Positions 37,175 through 48,441 of a DNA stretch of 64,000 nt are shown piece after piece. The number at the start of each line of letters is the position of its first letter. Position 1 is the stretch's first letter. The DNA lies in assembly GCF_000721605.1 (NCBI RefSeq), contig NZ_JOIZ01000019.1:1-64000 (forward strand), given 5' to 3'. The notes beneath the pieces were generated by a model, which saw nothing but the letters and a program-made list of their open reading frames with translations, was not told the origin of the DNA and ran no database searches. The position numbers and the translations under genes are program-made. The DNA comes from Streptomyces sp. NRRL S-37 (GTDB lineage Bacteria > Actinomycetota > Actinomycetes > Streptomycetales > Streptomycetaceae).

Positions 37175-37615
37175 TCAGGCGCCTCTGCGCGGGGCCGGCG
37201 GCAGTCCGGCCGGCACGTGGTGCATCCCGGAGGCGGTCCTGCCGACCGTGCCGACCCGCTGCCACTGCGGCCCGGCGCCCTGCCGGCCGCCCGCCCCCGC
37301 GCCGTGGGCACCGCTCACGAGGGAGGCGCCGAACGTGCTCGGGCCGCGGCCGCCGTACGAGCCCGCACCGCGCGGGATGTTCCCGAAGGCGGTGAAGCCC
37401 AGCTCCTCCTCGCCGCTGCGGTCACCCGGCAGCGAACGGAAGGACTTGACGTACTCGGTGTAGAGGGCGTCGTAGATCGGCGTGGCCGAGAGGCCGCTCC
37501 GGGAGTCCCGCTCCGGGCGCACGGGTGCGGGGACCGAGGCGAGGGACTGGCGGCGGGGAACGTCGTATGCGTGCACGTATGTCCAAACGACCCCGTGCCG
37601 TAAGGGATGCGGCAT
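37175..37615 (-). CDS. Conserved Streptomyces hypothetical protein
   Basis: A 146-residue protein. The conserved core is SATPIYDALYTEYVKSFRSLPGD (about residues 43-65), a short helical motif seen in several Streptomyces proteins of unknown function. The C-terminal half is Gly/Ala/Pro-rich and probably disordered. No signal peptide or cofactor motif is visible. The start is uncertain: ATG 37615 has no clear Shine-Dalgarno, and GTG 37576 (VHAYDVPRRQ) is an alternative. Confidence 0.55.
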   Translation of the reverse strand: MPHPLRHGVVWTYVHAYDVPRRQSLASVPAPVRPERDSRSGLSATPIYDALYTEYVKSFRSLPGDRSGEEELGFTAFGNIPRGAGSYGGRGPSTFGASLVSGAHGAGAGGRQGAGPQWQRVGTVGRTASGMHHVPAGLPPAPRRGA

Positions 37616-37664
37616 TTTTACGGCTTTCGCCGGTTGTCCGGCGGTGCCGTGTCCGCCGGGCCGG

Positions 37665-38447
37665 TCAGAGGCCCGCCAGCGGCAGCGCCGCGGCGACGAG
37701 CTTGCCGTTCGCCGCCGCCTTGTCCAGTGCGTCGCGCAGCAGGTCCTCGCGCGGCTGGCGGCCGATCGAACCGACCGGCGCCGCGAACATCAGCACCTGC
37801 TGGTGCTTGTTGGCGGCCGACCGCCAGCCGTCGGTGACCTGGAGCGGCTGGTGCGCCTGCCACCAGGCCACCGGACGGCCGCCGGCCGGGTTCGGCTGGA
37901 GCACGGCGTGCAGCTGCCCCGCGGCGAGCAGGACCGACCAGCCGTGCAGCACCGGCGGTACGGCCGACAGTTCGGTCAGCGGCATGAATCCCTGCTCGAT
38001 GAGGAGCGGCAGGAAGTCGTCGCCGGTCCCGGACGAACCGGGCCGCGCGACCGGCGCGGTCGGCTCCACGACCAGCGCCGGGTGCAACTCCCCGGAGATC
38101 AGGACCAGTCCGCTGGTCACTCCGAGCACGGCCTGTTCGGGGGCGGCCTGCGCGGGCGCCGGTTCCCCGGTGTCGCCGCCGATGGCCCGCACGGCCCCCT
38201 GGAGCTGCTCCTCGGTGACCTGGACGACCTGCGAGGGCAGGCAGCCCGCGTGGGCGAAGGCGAGGACGGCGGTCTCGTCGCCGATGAACAGGACGGTGCT
38301 GGTGCGCTCCTGTTCCGGGTCGCCCGGGGTGCGGCAGGAGGTGCAGTCGTAACTGCCCGGGGCGGACTCTCCGGCGAGCAGGCGGGCTGCTTCTTCGTCG
38401 CCGATCTCGGCGCGTACCTCGTCGCTGACGTCGAGCATGCGCGGCAC
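37665..38447 (-). CDS. Conserved hypothetical protein with N-terminal CTSC motif
   Basis: A 260-residue protein I do not recognise by name. The N-terminal part (about residues 1-95) has EVRAEIGDEEAARLLAG and a CTSC pair, followed by VLFIGDETAVLAFAHAGC, which suggests a small metal-binding or redox site. The rest forms two alpha/beta repeats with LVLISGELHPALVVEP and WSVLLAAGQLHAVLQP. No signal or membrane segment is seen. GTG 38447 is chosen because GAGGGAG lies six bases upstream; the frame is open to 38525. Confidence 0.7.
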   Translation of the reverse strand: MPRMLDVSDEVRAEIGDEEAARLLAGESAPGSYDCTSCRTPGDPEQERTSTVLFIGDETAVLAFAHAGCLPSQVVQVTEEQLQGAVRAIGGDTGEPAPAQAAPEQAVLGVTSGLVLISGELHPALVVEPTAPVARPGSSGTGDDFLPLLIEQGFMPLTELSAVPPVLHGWSVLLAAGQLHAVLQPNPAGGRPVAWWQAHQPLQVTDGWRSAANKHQQVLMFAAPVGSIGRQPREDLLRDALDKAAANGKLVAAALPLAGL

Positions 38448-40370
<1,923 letters not shown>

Positions 40371-40374
<4 letters not shown>

Positions 40375-43300
40375 GGGCCGGCCGTTTCCCCGGGGGCGCC
40401 CAGGACGCTCCCGGGCGGTCCGGAGGCGACGATCCGGCCCGCCGCCATCACGTGCACGACGTCGGCGAGGCCGGCGACCAGGTCGAGATCGTGCTCGACG
40501 ACCAGGAGGGCCGTGCCGTCGGCGGCCAGCGCCCGCAGGATCCGGGCCAGCGCGGTGACCTCGGCGGTGTCGAGACCGGCGGCGGGTTCGTCGAGCAGCA
40601 GCACGCGCGGGGCGGCGGCGAGGGCCCGCGCGACCTCCACCCGGCGCAGCGTCCCGGTGGGGAGCCCGGCGGCGGGCCGCGCCCTCATCGGCCCGTCGAG
40701 CCCGAAGAGCCGCAGCGTCCGCTCCACCGCGCCGGGATCGCGCGGCCGGCCCCGCTCGGCGCCGACGCGCACGTTGTCGGCGACGGTCAGCGTCGGGAAG
40801 ACCGCCAGCCGCTGGAACGTCCGCGCGATCCCGAGCCGGGCGCGGGCCTGCGCGGGCAGCCGCGTGATGTCCCGCCCGCCGAGCGAGACCGACCCCCGCG
40901 CGGGACGCAGGGTTCCCGCCAGACAGTGGAACAGCGTGCTCTTCCCGGCCCCGTTGGGCCCGACGACGGCGGTCACCCGCCCGGCGGGGACGTCCAGGTC
41001 CACCCCGTCCAGCGCGGTGAACCCGCCGTACCGGACCCGCAGACCGCGGGCGGCGAGCACCGGAGGGCCGGGGGCCGGTGCGGAGGGCCCCGCGTGCCGG
41101 CGTCCCACCGGGACCTCGCCGCCGCCCCCACGCACCGGCGCGGGGGTACCCGCGGCCGGGGGCCGGTGAGGCGCCTGCGGCTCCGCGGAGCGGCGCGCCG
41201 GGGCGGGCGGCACCCCCCGGCCGGGCGACTCCCGGGCCTGCCCGGCGGGGCGTTCGCCCTCGGTGGCCTCCGCATCGCCCCGCCGTCGTCCTGGCTCGTG
41301 GCGCGGTGGCTCTTCGGGGGCCGGTTGTTCTTCGCGCGGGTGTCCCGGCGGCCGTCCGGTGAGGTGTTCGTCCCCGGTGGTTTCTCGGTCCGTGCCGTTC
41401 TGCCGTCGTGCGGGCTCGTGGCCCGGTGGCTCTTCGGGGGCCGGTTGTTCTTCGCGCGGGTGTCCCGGCGGCTGTCCGGTGGGGTGTTCGTCCCCGGTGG
41501 CTTCCGCGGCGTCCTGCCGTCGTGCCGGGCCGTCGGCGGGCCTGCCTGCCGCCGTTCGTGGTCCGCCGGTGGCTTCGGGGCGGCCGAGGGGCTTCGCGCC
41601 CGGCTCGCCGGTCCGGGTGGGGGTCCGTTCCGGCAGCCCGGTCCGGGTGCCGGTGCCGTGGGAGCCGGCCCTGGGGTCCGGTTCCGGCCCGGTGCCCGTC
41701 GCCGTCGCGCCCGCCGGGATCCGGGGCGGCCCCGGTGGCGGTCCCGGAGGGCGCGGGCGGGTGCGGAGGTGTGCGGCCGAGGGGGCCGGTGCCGGGCGGG
41801 GCCGGACACGGAACCGGTTCGCCGCGTCGCGCAGGGCTTCGCGGGGGCTGTCCGGGAAGCGGCCGGACAGGACCGCCAGGACGCCGATCACCGCCGCCGC
41901 CACACCCCCGCGCGTGCCCGCGTCCAGGCCGACCAGGAGGGCCGCCGCGAGAAGGGCGCCCAGGGTGCTGTCGGCGCCCAGGACCACCACCGCGGCGAAC
42001 CACAGCAGGCCCCGCACGGGGTCGTACGCGGCCGGGTCGAAGGCGCGCAGCCCCATGCCGAGCATGCCGCCGCCGAGCGCGGCCAGCGCCGCCCCGGACA
42101 CGAAGGCGAGGAGTTTCAGCGACGGGACGCGCACGCCCGCCGCCCGCGCCCCGGACTCGTGGTCCCGCATCGCCGCCAGGGCGCGCCCCGTACGGCCCCG
42201 GCGCAGTGCCCAGGCGGCGAGCAGCGCGCACGCCAGGAGGACCAGCTCCAGGACGTAGTACGCGCGGTCGTCGTCGAAGCCCGCCGGGCGGCCCAGCGAC
42301 AGTCCGGACGTGGCGTACGGCTGGTCGAAGACGAAACGGCTCACCCCGACGCCCACCGCGAACGTCGCCAGCGCCAGCGCGAGCCCGCGGCGGCCGATCG
42401 CCGGCCAGCCGGTCAGCACGCCCAGCGGAGCCACCAGGACGACCGCCACCGCGAGCGCGGCCAGCTCCGGCAGCCGGGGCAGGCCGGGGAAGCGGCCGGC
42501 CGCCAGCAGCGCCGTGAAGAGGGCGCCCAGACCCGCGTACGCCGCCTGCCCGAGCGAGATCTGCCCGCCCCGGCCGGTGACCACCACCAGCGACAGCAGC
42601 ACCACACCCAGCGCCGGCACCTGCACCGCCGTGTGCAGATCACGCCCGGCGAGGCCCAGCGGCAGCAGGAACAGCACCCCGGCCACGATCCAGGCGCCCG
42701 GGTGAGCGGGCACCCGCGCGGCGACGGCGGGGTGCGGGAGCGCGTCGCGCGTGCCGACTCCGGGCAGCGCCAGGGCGGTGACCAGCAGCGCCACCACGAA
42801 CAGGTTGGCGCCCACCGCCTGCAGCAACGGCTCGCCCCATCCGGACGGGTGCAGCCGTGTGAGCTGACTCTGCGCCACCCCGACGCCGAGCGCGACGACC
42901 ACCGCCACGGTCAGGCCGCGCATCCGCGCGGCGACCGCGACCGCCACCACCTCCATCACGAGCAGCGGCAGCCCGTACGGGTCGAGCCGCACGTACGGTG
43001 CCAGCAGCACGCCGGTCAGACCGGCCGTGAACGAGCCGAACGCCCAGCCCGCCGCCGCCACCCGGTCCGCGTCCACACCGGTGAGCACGGCCAGTCGCCG
43101 GTCGTCCACGACGGCCCGCAGCTCCCGCCCGAACCGCGTCCGGCGGATCACCGTCCCGACCCCCGCGGCCAGCACGGCCACCACCGCCAGCTGTCCCCAC
43201 GGCTCCGCCGCCACCAGCACCGGCGCGTCGTCCCGCGCCCCCTGCCCCCACAGCAGCGCCGCCCCGCCCACCAGCAGGACGAACACCCCGAGGGACGCCA

Positions 43301-43601
43301 CCAGCGCCCGCGCCGGATCGCCGCCCCGCACGGACAGCGGCCGGAACACCGAACGCTCCAGTACCACCCCGGTCCCCGGCGCCACCACCAGCAGCGTCAG
43401 CGCGGCGGCCGGCCACAGCGGCCAGCCCCGGTCGACCACCAGGCCGCGCAGCACATAGGCGCACACCATCGCGATCGCGCCGTGCGCGAAGTTCAGCACC
43501 CCGGTCGCCCGGTACGTCACGATCAGACCGATCCCGGTGAGCGCCGCCGCGGCGCCCACCGACAGGCCGGCCAGCGTGAGGTCGTACGTCAGCGAGGACA
43601 C
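40371..43601 (-). CDS. LivH-LivM-LivG fusion, branched-chain amino-acid-type ABC transporter
   Basis: One 1076-residue chain holds three subunits that are normally separate. Residues 1 to about 290 are a LivH permease (GLIVTYRATGVLNFAHGAIAM, VDADRVAAAGWAFG). About 300-600 are a LivM permease (GGQISLGQAAYAGLGA, MRDHESGARAAGVRV). About 600-845 are a hydrophilic Pro/Glu/Arg linker with 40-residue repeats, and about 847-1076 are a LivG ATPase with GPNGAGKST near 880, RTFQRLAVFPTLTV and VLLLDEPAAGLD. The ATPase signature is weak (LPTGTLRRVEVARAL). LivF is the next gene, overlapping by four bases. GTG 43601 is chosen because LivH homology begins there. LivK is encoded divergently at 44703. The substrate is uncertain. 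Confidence 0.85.
41281..41510 (-). repeat. 120-bp tandem repeat coding for the Liv fusion linker
   Basis: 41281-41390 and 41401-41510 are nearly identical and exactly 120 bp apart, so each unit encodes 40 residues (TGDEH, PPGHPREEQPAPEEPP, HEP, RR). Weaker copies flank them. The frame is kept, consistent with an expandable flexible linker. Confidence 0.85.
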
Positions 43602-43611
43602 CGGCGAGGCC

Positions 43612-44094
43612 TCAGCCGGACCCGTCGGCGGGTTCGCAGACCGGGCAGGGCGCCAGCTCACCGCCCGCGATCAGCCTCCCGTCCACCGGGACCGCCTCCG
43701 CCTTCCCCGCGACCAGCGGGCAGTCCGCGCGGTGCCACAGCGTCCCGCCCGGCACCATCAGCGTCTCGGCGCTGACGGCCACCGGCCCGCCGGCCGGCCG
43801 TCCCGGCTCGTCGGCGCCGGCCGGCCCGGCGGCGGGCGGGCCGTACGGCTCCTCCCCGCGCGTGGCGGCGAGCGCGTCCCGGCCGCGGGCGAGCAGCACC
43901 GCCCCGGCGACGATCAGCGCGGCTCCGGGGATGCTGCAGGAGGCCAGGTAGGGAAGCTGCCGTGCGGTGTGACGCTCGCCCGAGACGCCGTACCAGCCGA
44001 TGACGCACAACACCGCGCCGGCGGCGAGCGCGGCCCAGCCCGCCCGGAGGACGGGGTGCGCAATCCGGAGTCGGGCAGTCCGCATGGCTTGCAC
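43612..44094 (-). CDS. Small membrane protein with C-terminal Cys/His zinc-like motif
   Basis: A protein of about 160 residues. Two hydrophobic helices near the N-terminus ([17 protein letters not shown] and IPGAALIVAGAVLLARG) are separated by a short loop. After a Gly/Pro-rich stretch comes LWHRADCPLVAGK and, near the end, LAPCPVC, an H-C-CPVC pattern that could bind zinc. It ends 10 bp before the LivHMG fusion start and is likely in the same operon. The start GTG 44094 lies 4-5 bases after a G-rich stretch; ATG 44085 is the alternative. The function is unknown. Confidence 0.7.
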   Translation of the reverse strand: MQAMRTARLRIAHPVLRAGWAALAAGAVLCVIGWYGVSGERHTARQLPYLASCSIPGAALIVAGAVLLARGRDALAATRGEEPYGPPAAGPAGADEPGRPAGGPVAVSAETLMVPGGTLWHRADCPLVAGKAEAVPVDGRLIAGGELAPCPVCEPADGSG

Positions 44095-44167
44095 TATGCC
44101 CCCTGGGACCCGACCCTGAAAGCACCGGGCGCACACGCCCCGGACCGACACCCGATTGGTGAGCCAG

Positions 44168-44734
44168 ATGGTTCTCGGCAATGGCATCGGGCGGGGGAGT
44201 ACGAGGGCGGGAAGGCGCGGACCGCGGACCGCGGGACGGGGCGCGGCGCTGGCCGCCGCCCTGGCCTTGCTCCTGGCACCGGGCCTTACGGCGTGCGGCG
44301 ACGGCGGCGGCAGCGGGACCTCCACGCCGTCGGCGGAGCGGACGACGAACGCACCGGGCAGCGCGCCCGCGAACCAGGCGGAGGCCGAACAGGAGATCCG
44401 GCAGAACTGGGAGAAGTTCTTCGACCCCGAGACCCCGGTGGACGAGAAGAAGAAACTCCTGCAGAACGGTGAGCTGCTGGGCCCGGTGCTCGAGGCGTTC
44501 AGCGGCGACAACCGCGTCGGACAGGTGAAGGCGAAGGTCACCGAGATCACGTTCACCTCACCGACCGAGGCGGACGTGACATTCACCCTGACCCTCAGGG
44601 GAGCCACCGCCCTCCCGGACGCCTCCGGTGTCGCCGTCGACGACGACGGCACCTGGAAGGTCTCCGTCAAGTCCCTGTGCGCGCTCGTGCGGCTGAGCGG
44701 CGATGAGACACCCCCGGACATCCCGGGCTGCTGA
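44168..44734 (+). CDS. MTB12-like lipoprotein
   Basis: A 188-residue secreted lipoprotein. An Arg-rich N-terminus and hydrophobic helix lead to the lipobox LTAC with Cys43. The spacer is Gly/Ser/Thr-rich. The core has NWEKFFDPETPVDEKKKLLQ and a following beta-rich part, resembling the low-molecular-weight antigen MTB12 family. In-frame TTG 44156 and GTG 44159 are alternative starts. It overlaps the LivK gene by 32 bases, so it may serve the transporter. That role is inference. Confidence 0.75.
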   Translation: MVLGNGIGRGSTRAGRRGPRTAGRGAALAAALALLLAPGLTACGDGGGSGTSTPSAERTTNAPGSAPANQAEAEQEIRQNWEKFFDPETPVDEKKKLLQNGELLGPVLEAFSGDNRVGQVKAKVTEITFTSPTEADVTFTLTLRGATALPDASGVAVDDDGTWKVSVKSLCALVRLSGDETPPDIPGC

Positions 44735-46001
44735 GGCCCTCGCCGCGGCGGCGCTCCTCGCCCTGACCGCGGCCTGCGGCAGCCGCCTGCCGGAGAGCGA
44801 CTTCGAGCACGACGACCGCCCGTCCGCGACCGCCCGGGACGCCGGCGAGCCGATCCGCGTCGGCATCGTCGCCAGCGCCACCAGCCCGGTCGGCGGCGGC
44901 GCCTTCACCGGCCCGCGCGACGGCGCGACGGCGTGGTTCGACCGGCTCAACGCGCGCGGCGGCATCGACGGCCGGCGCGTCGAGGTGCGGCAGTGCGACG
45001 ACGGCGGCAGCGGCGCCGGCAACAACGAGTGCGTGCACCGGCTGGTCGACGAGGAGAAGGTCGTCGCCCTGGTCGCCACCACCGCCCTGGACTACGCGGG
45101 CGCCCCCCGCGTCTCCCGCGCGGGCGTCCCCGACATCGGCGGCCAGCCCATCGGCGCCGCCTACGACACCTACCCGCACCTCTACGGCGTCTACGGCAGC
45201 GACGCGCCCAGGAACGGCACCCCCGGCTGGGACGGCAGGCTGTACGGCGGCACCGAGGTGTACCGCTACTTCAAGCGCGAGCACGGCGCCCGCACGGCCG
45301 CCGTCGTCTCCTACAACCAGTCCGCGTCCGCCTCCTACGCCCGCCTCGTCGAACGCGGCCTGAGAGCCGAGGGCTACAAGGTGGTCACCGAGCAGGTCGA
45401 CTTCGCGCTGCCCAACTTCCGCGCGGTGGCCGCCGACCTGAAGCAGCAGGGCGCCGACCTGGTCTTCGACGCCATCGACGGCCACGGCAACGCCCGCCTG
45501 TGCCGGGCCATGGACGACGTCGGCGCCCGGGTCACCGCCAAGGTCACCAACGTGCAGAACTGGACGTCCACCGTCGCCGAGGACTACAAGGACGCGCCGC
45601 ACTGCCGCAACGCCCTGTGGGCGACCGGCTCCAGCCGCAACTTCGAGGACACCGGCCACCCGGCCGTACGCGCGTTCCGGGACGCCACCGAGGGCCTGGA
45701 GACGCACTCCCAGTGGCAGTTGGAGGGCTGGGCCGCCGCCCGCTGGTTCACCGACGCGGCGCGGTCCTGCGCCCGTACGGGCATCACGCGCGCGTGCGTC
45801 GACGCCTCTGTGAACCGCGCCCGGGACTACACCGCGGGCGGACTGCTGCTGCCCGTCTCGTTCGCACGCTCGCCCGAGCCGCCGGCCACGAGCCGGACCT
45901 GTCTGTCCGTGGCCCGCTGGCGGGACGGCGAGGGCTGGGTGTCGCAGGGCGACATGAACCGCACCTGCTTCGAGGTACCGCAACTGGCCTACGAGCCCTG
46001 A
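44703..46001 (+). CDS. LivK-type substrate-binding lipoprotein
   Basis: A periplasmic-binding protein of type I fold tethered as a lipoprotein, 432 residues. The lipobox LTAAC has Cys25. The core begins IRVGIVASATSPVGGGAFTGPRDGATAWFDRLNARGGIDGRRVEV, typical of LivK/AmiC-like proteins; NNECVHRLVDEEKVVALVATTA and GADLVFDAIDGHG follow. It is the likely binding protein for the LivHMG-LivF transporter, encoded divergently. The ligand is not evident. It lies convergent to ctaD. Confidence 0.87.
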   Translation: MRHPRTSRAAEALAAAALLALTAACGSRLPESDFEHDDRPSATARDAGEPIRVGIVASATSPVGGGAFTGPRDGATAWFDRLNARGGIDGRRVEVRQCDDGGSGAGNNECVHRLVDEEKVVALVATTALDYAGAPRVSRAGVPDIGGQPIGAAYDTYPHLYGVYGSDAPRNGTPGWDGRLYGGTEVYRYFKREHGARTAAVVSYNQSASASYARLVERGLRAEGYKVVTEQVDFALPNFRAVAADLKQQGADLVFDAIDGHGNARLCRAMDDVGARVTAKVTNVQNWTSTVAEDYKDAPHCRNALWATGSSRNFEDTGHPAVRAFRDATEGLETHSQWQLEGWAAARWFTDAARSCARTGITRACVDASVNRARDYTAGGLLLPVSFARSPEPPATSRTCLSVARWRDGEGWVSQGDMNRTCFEVPQLAYEP

Positions 46002-46052
46002 TCCAGGACAGCGGCTGTCCGCGGCGCTGGAAGGACGGGCCGCTCGGCGCGG

Positions 46053-47744
46053 TCAGCGCGGCTCGGTGCCGGCTTGCTCGCCCTTCGGCTCGGGCTGCGA
46101 CGTCACCGCCGCGTACTCCGGATGGTTCATGTCGAACGCGGGCGACTCCGAACGGATCCGGGGCAGCGTCGTGAAGTTGTGCCGGGGCGGCGGACACGAG
46201 GTCGCCCACTCCAGGGAGCGGCCGAACCCCCACGGATCGTCGGCCTCGACCTTCTCGCCGTACCGGGCGGTCTTCCAGACGTTGTAGAGGAACGGCAGCG
46301 TGGACATGCCGAGCAGGAAGGCGCCGATGCTGGAGACGGTGTTCAGCGCGGTGAAGCCGTCCGCCGCGAGGTAGTCGGCGTAACGGCGGGGCATGCCCTC
46401 CGCGCCCAGCCAGTGCTGCACCAGGAACGTGGTGTGGAAGCCGACGAACAGCGTCCAGAACTGGATCTTGCCGAGCCGTTCGTCGAGCATCTTCCCGGTG
46501 AACTTGGGCCACCAGAAGTAGAACCCGGCGAAGGTCGCGAAGACGACGGTGCCGAAGACCACGTAGTGGAAGTGCGCGACGACGAAGTACGAGTCCGTCA
46601 CATGGAAGTCCAGCGGCGGCGACGCGAGGAGCACCCCGGTCAGCCCGCCGAACAGGAACGACACCAGGAACCCGGTCGCCCACAGCATGGGCGTCTCGAA
46701 GGACAGCGACCCCTTGATCATGGTGCCGGTCCAGTTGAAGAACTTCACACCCGTCGGCACCGCGATCAGGAAGCTCATGAAGGAGAAGAACGGCAGCAAC
46801 ACCGCGCCGGTCGCGAACATGTGGTGCGCCCACACCACCACCGACAGGCCCGTGATGGCCATGGTGGCGCCCACCAGCGTCAGATAGCCGAACAGCGGCT
46901 TGCGGCTGAAGACCGGGATGATCTCCGTGACGATCCCGAAGAACGGCAGCGCGATGATGTAGACCTCGGGATGGCCGAAGAACCAGAACAGGTGCTGCCA
47001 CAGAAGCGCCCCGCCGTTGGCGGCCTCGAAGACCTGGGAGCCGAACCGCCGGTCCGCCTCCAGCACCAGCAGCGCCGCCGCGAGCACCGGGAACGCCAGC
47101 AGGATCAGGATCGACGTGAACAGCGTGTTCCAGGTGAACAGCGGCATCCGGAACATCGTCATCCCCGGCGCGCGCATCCCGACGATGGTGGTGATGAAGT
47201 TGACCGCGCCGAGGATGGTGCCGAAGCCGGACAGCGCGAGGCCCATGATCCACAGGTCCGGGCCGAGGCCGGGGGAGTACTCCATGCTGTTCAGCGGCGC
47301 GTAGGCGAACCAGCCGTAGGCGGCCGGGCCCCCGGTGACCACCAGTGAGGCGAGCACGATCAGCCCGCCGAAGAGGAACAGCCAGTACGAGAACATGTTC
47401 AGCCGGGGGAAGGCCACGTCGGGTGCCCCGATCTGCAGCGGCATCAGCTCGTTGGCGAAGCCGGCGAAGCTGGGCGTGGCGAACAGCAGCAGCATGATCG
47501 TGCCGTGCAGGGTGAACATCTGGTTGAACTGCTGGTTGTCGACGAGCTGCAGGCCCGGCCGGGCCAGTTCGGCGCGCATCAGCAGCGCCATCACGCCGGC
47601 GATCAGGAAGAACACGAACGACGTGATCAGGTAGAGGTGGCCGATCTTCTTGTGGTCGGTGGTGGTCAGCCAGTCGATCACCAGCTGCCCGCGCCGCTGC
47701 CGGCGCGCCGGTCGCGCCGCCGCCCGGACGGTCTGCGTCCCCAT
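46053..47744 (-). CDS. ctaD: Cytochrome c oxidase subunit I (stand-alone)
   Basis: The heme-copper oxidase subunit I of aa3 type, 563 residues, with 12 expected membrane helices. Seen are [18 protein letters not shown] at the N-terminus, the heme a His in FTLHGTIM, the copper-site [13 protein letters not shown] with the cross-linked His-Tyr, and [13 protein letters not shown]. No ctaC, ctaE or qcr genes are nearby, so this is an extra copy separate from the main respiratory cluster. ATG 47744 follows AAGGGG; the open frame extends upstream to 47957 without homology. Confidence 0.92.
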   Translation of the reverse strand: MGTQTVRAAARPARRQRRGQLVIDWLTTTDHKKIGHLYLITSFVFFLIAGVMALLMRAELARPGLQLVDNQQFNQMFTLHGTIMLLLFATPSFAGFANELMPLQIGAPDVAFPRLNMFSYWLFLFGGLIVLASLVVTGGPAAYGWFAYAPLNSMEYSPGLGPDLWIMGLALSGFGTILGAVNFITTIVGMRAPGMTMFRMPLFTWNTLFTSILILLAFPVLAAALLVLEADRRFGSQVFEAANGGALLWQHLFWFFGHPEVYIIALPFFGIVTEIIPVFSRKPLFGYLTLVGATMAITGLSVVVWAHHMFATGAVLLPFFSFMSFLIAVPTGVKFFNWTGTMIKGSLSFETPMLWATGFLVSFLFGGLTGVLLASPPLDFHVTDSYFVVAHFHYVVFGTVVFATFAGFYFWWPKFTGKMLDERLGKIQFWTLFVGFHTTFLVQHWLGAEGMPRRYADYLAADGFTALNTVSSIGAFLLGMSTLPFLYNVWKTARYGEKVEADDPWGFGRSLEWATSCPPPRHNFTTLPRIRSESPAFDMNHPEYAAVTSQPEPKGEQAGTEPR

Positions 47745-48168
47745 CGCTCGCCCCTTCGCTCCTCGCGCGCCGGGCCCCGCCGGGAGCCCGCGCCCCATGT
47801 ACCCCGGGCCCACGCCATGATGCTCGCCCCTGCCGGTCACCGACAGAGGACGTGGCGGATCGTGTGACGGAAACGCGCGTTTTCTGTGCGCACAGGCGTG
47901 CGCGGTCGTGCGCGGCGGCGGAAAAGGAATGGGGCCCGGGAGTACTTCCCCCGGCACTTTCCGCCGGAGTTAATCACGCTCGTGGTGTGACACGCGGGAA
48001 TTACGTTCGAATGCCTGCGGAAGGCGTACCGAACCGTCCGTCCGGGTGACGGCCACCGTCACGAACGCCTGTCGTGATCCTGTGACAGAAGTGTGACAGC
48101 CGGGGGATCCATCCGGGTGTTCCCGCCTCCGGCTTCCCCGCTTCCGGGCCAGGGCATAGCGTGGTCGC
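47745..48168. other. Divergent promoter region of ctaD and the I78 gene
   Basis: No gene is seen. The region around 47850-48050 is relatively AT-rich with a GGAGTTAATC stretch. No operator could be named. Confidence 0.45.
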
Positions 48169-48384
48169 ATGGCACCCATTCCGACACCCTCCGCGGAACC
48201 CCACGACAGTCCGGACGCCTATGTCGGCCTCGCGGCGGACCGGGCGGAGCACCTCGCGCGGGAGCGCGGCTGGTCGACCGTGCGGGCGCTGGCCCCGGGG
48301 ACGATCATCACCATGGAGTACCGCGTGGGCCGGCTGAACTTCGAGGTGAAGGACGGCCTGGTGGCGCGCGCCTGGAAGGGCTGA
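48169..48384 (+). CDS. I78 family peptidase inhibitor-like protein
   Basis: A 71-residue protein without signal peptide. The core ARERGWSTVRALAPGTIITMEYRVGRLNFEV matches the I78 potato-inhibitor-like family, where the TMEYRxxRLN motif is conserved. Streptomyces encode several such small proteins. A direct protease target is not established. It ends in a strong hairpin. Confidence 0.8.
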   Translation: MAPIPTPSAEPHDSPDAYVGLAADRAEHLARERGWSTVRALAPGTIITMEYRVGRLNFEVKDGLVARAWKG

Positions 48385-48390
48385 CACACG

Positions 48391-48430
48391 GCGACGGCCC
48401 CGGTTCCCTCACCGGAACCGGGGCCGTCGC
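48391..48430. terminator. Perfect 17-bp hairpin between I78 gene and PAP2 gene
   Basis: Arms 48391-48407 and 48414-48430 pair fully around the loop CTCACC (core GGCCCCGGTTCC). It separates convergent genes and can terminate both. Confidence 0.88.
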
Positions 48431-48441
48431 GTGTGCGCCCG

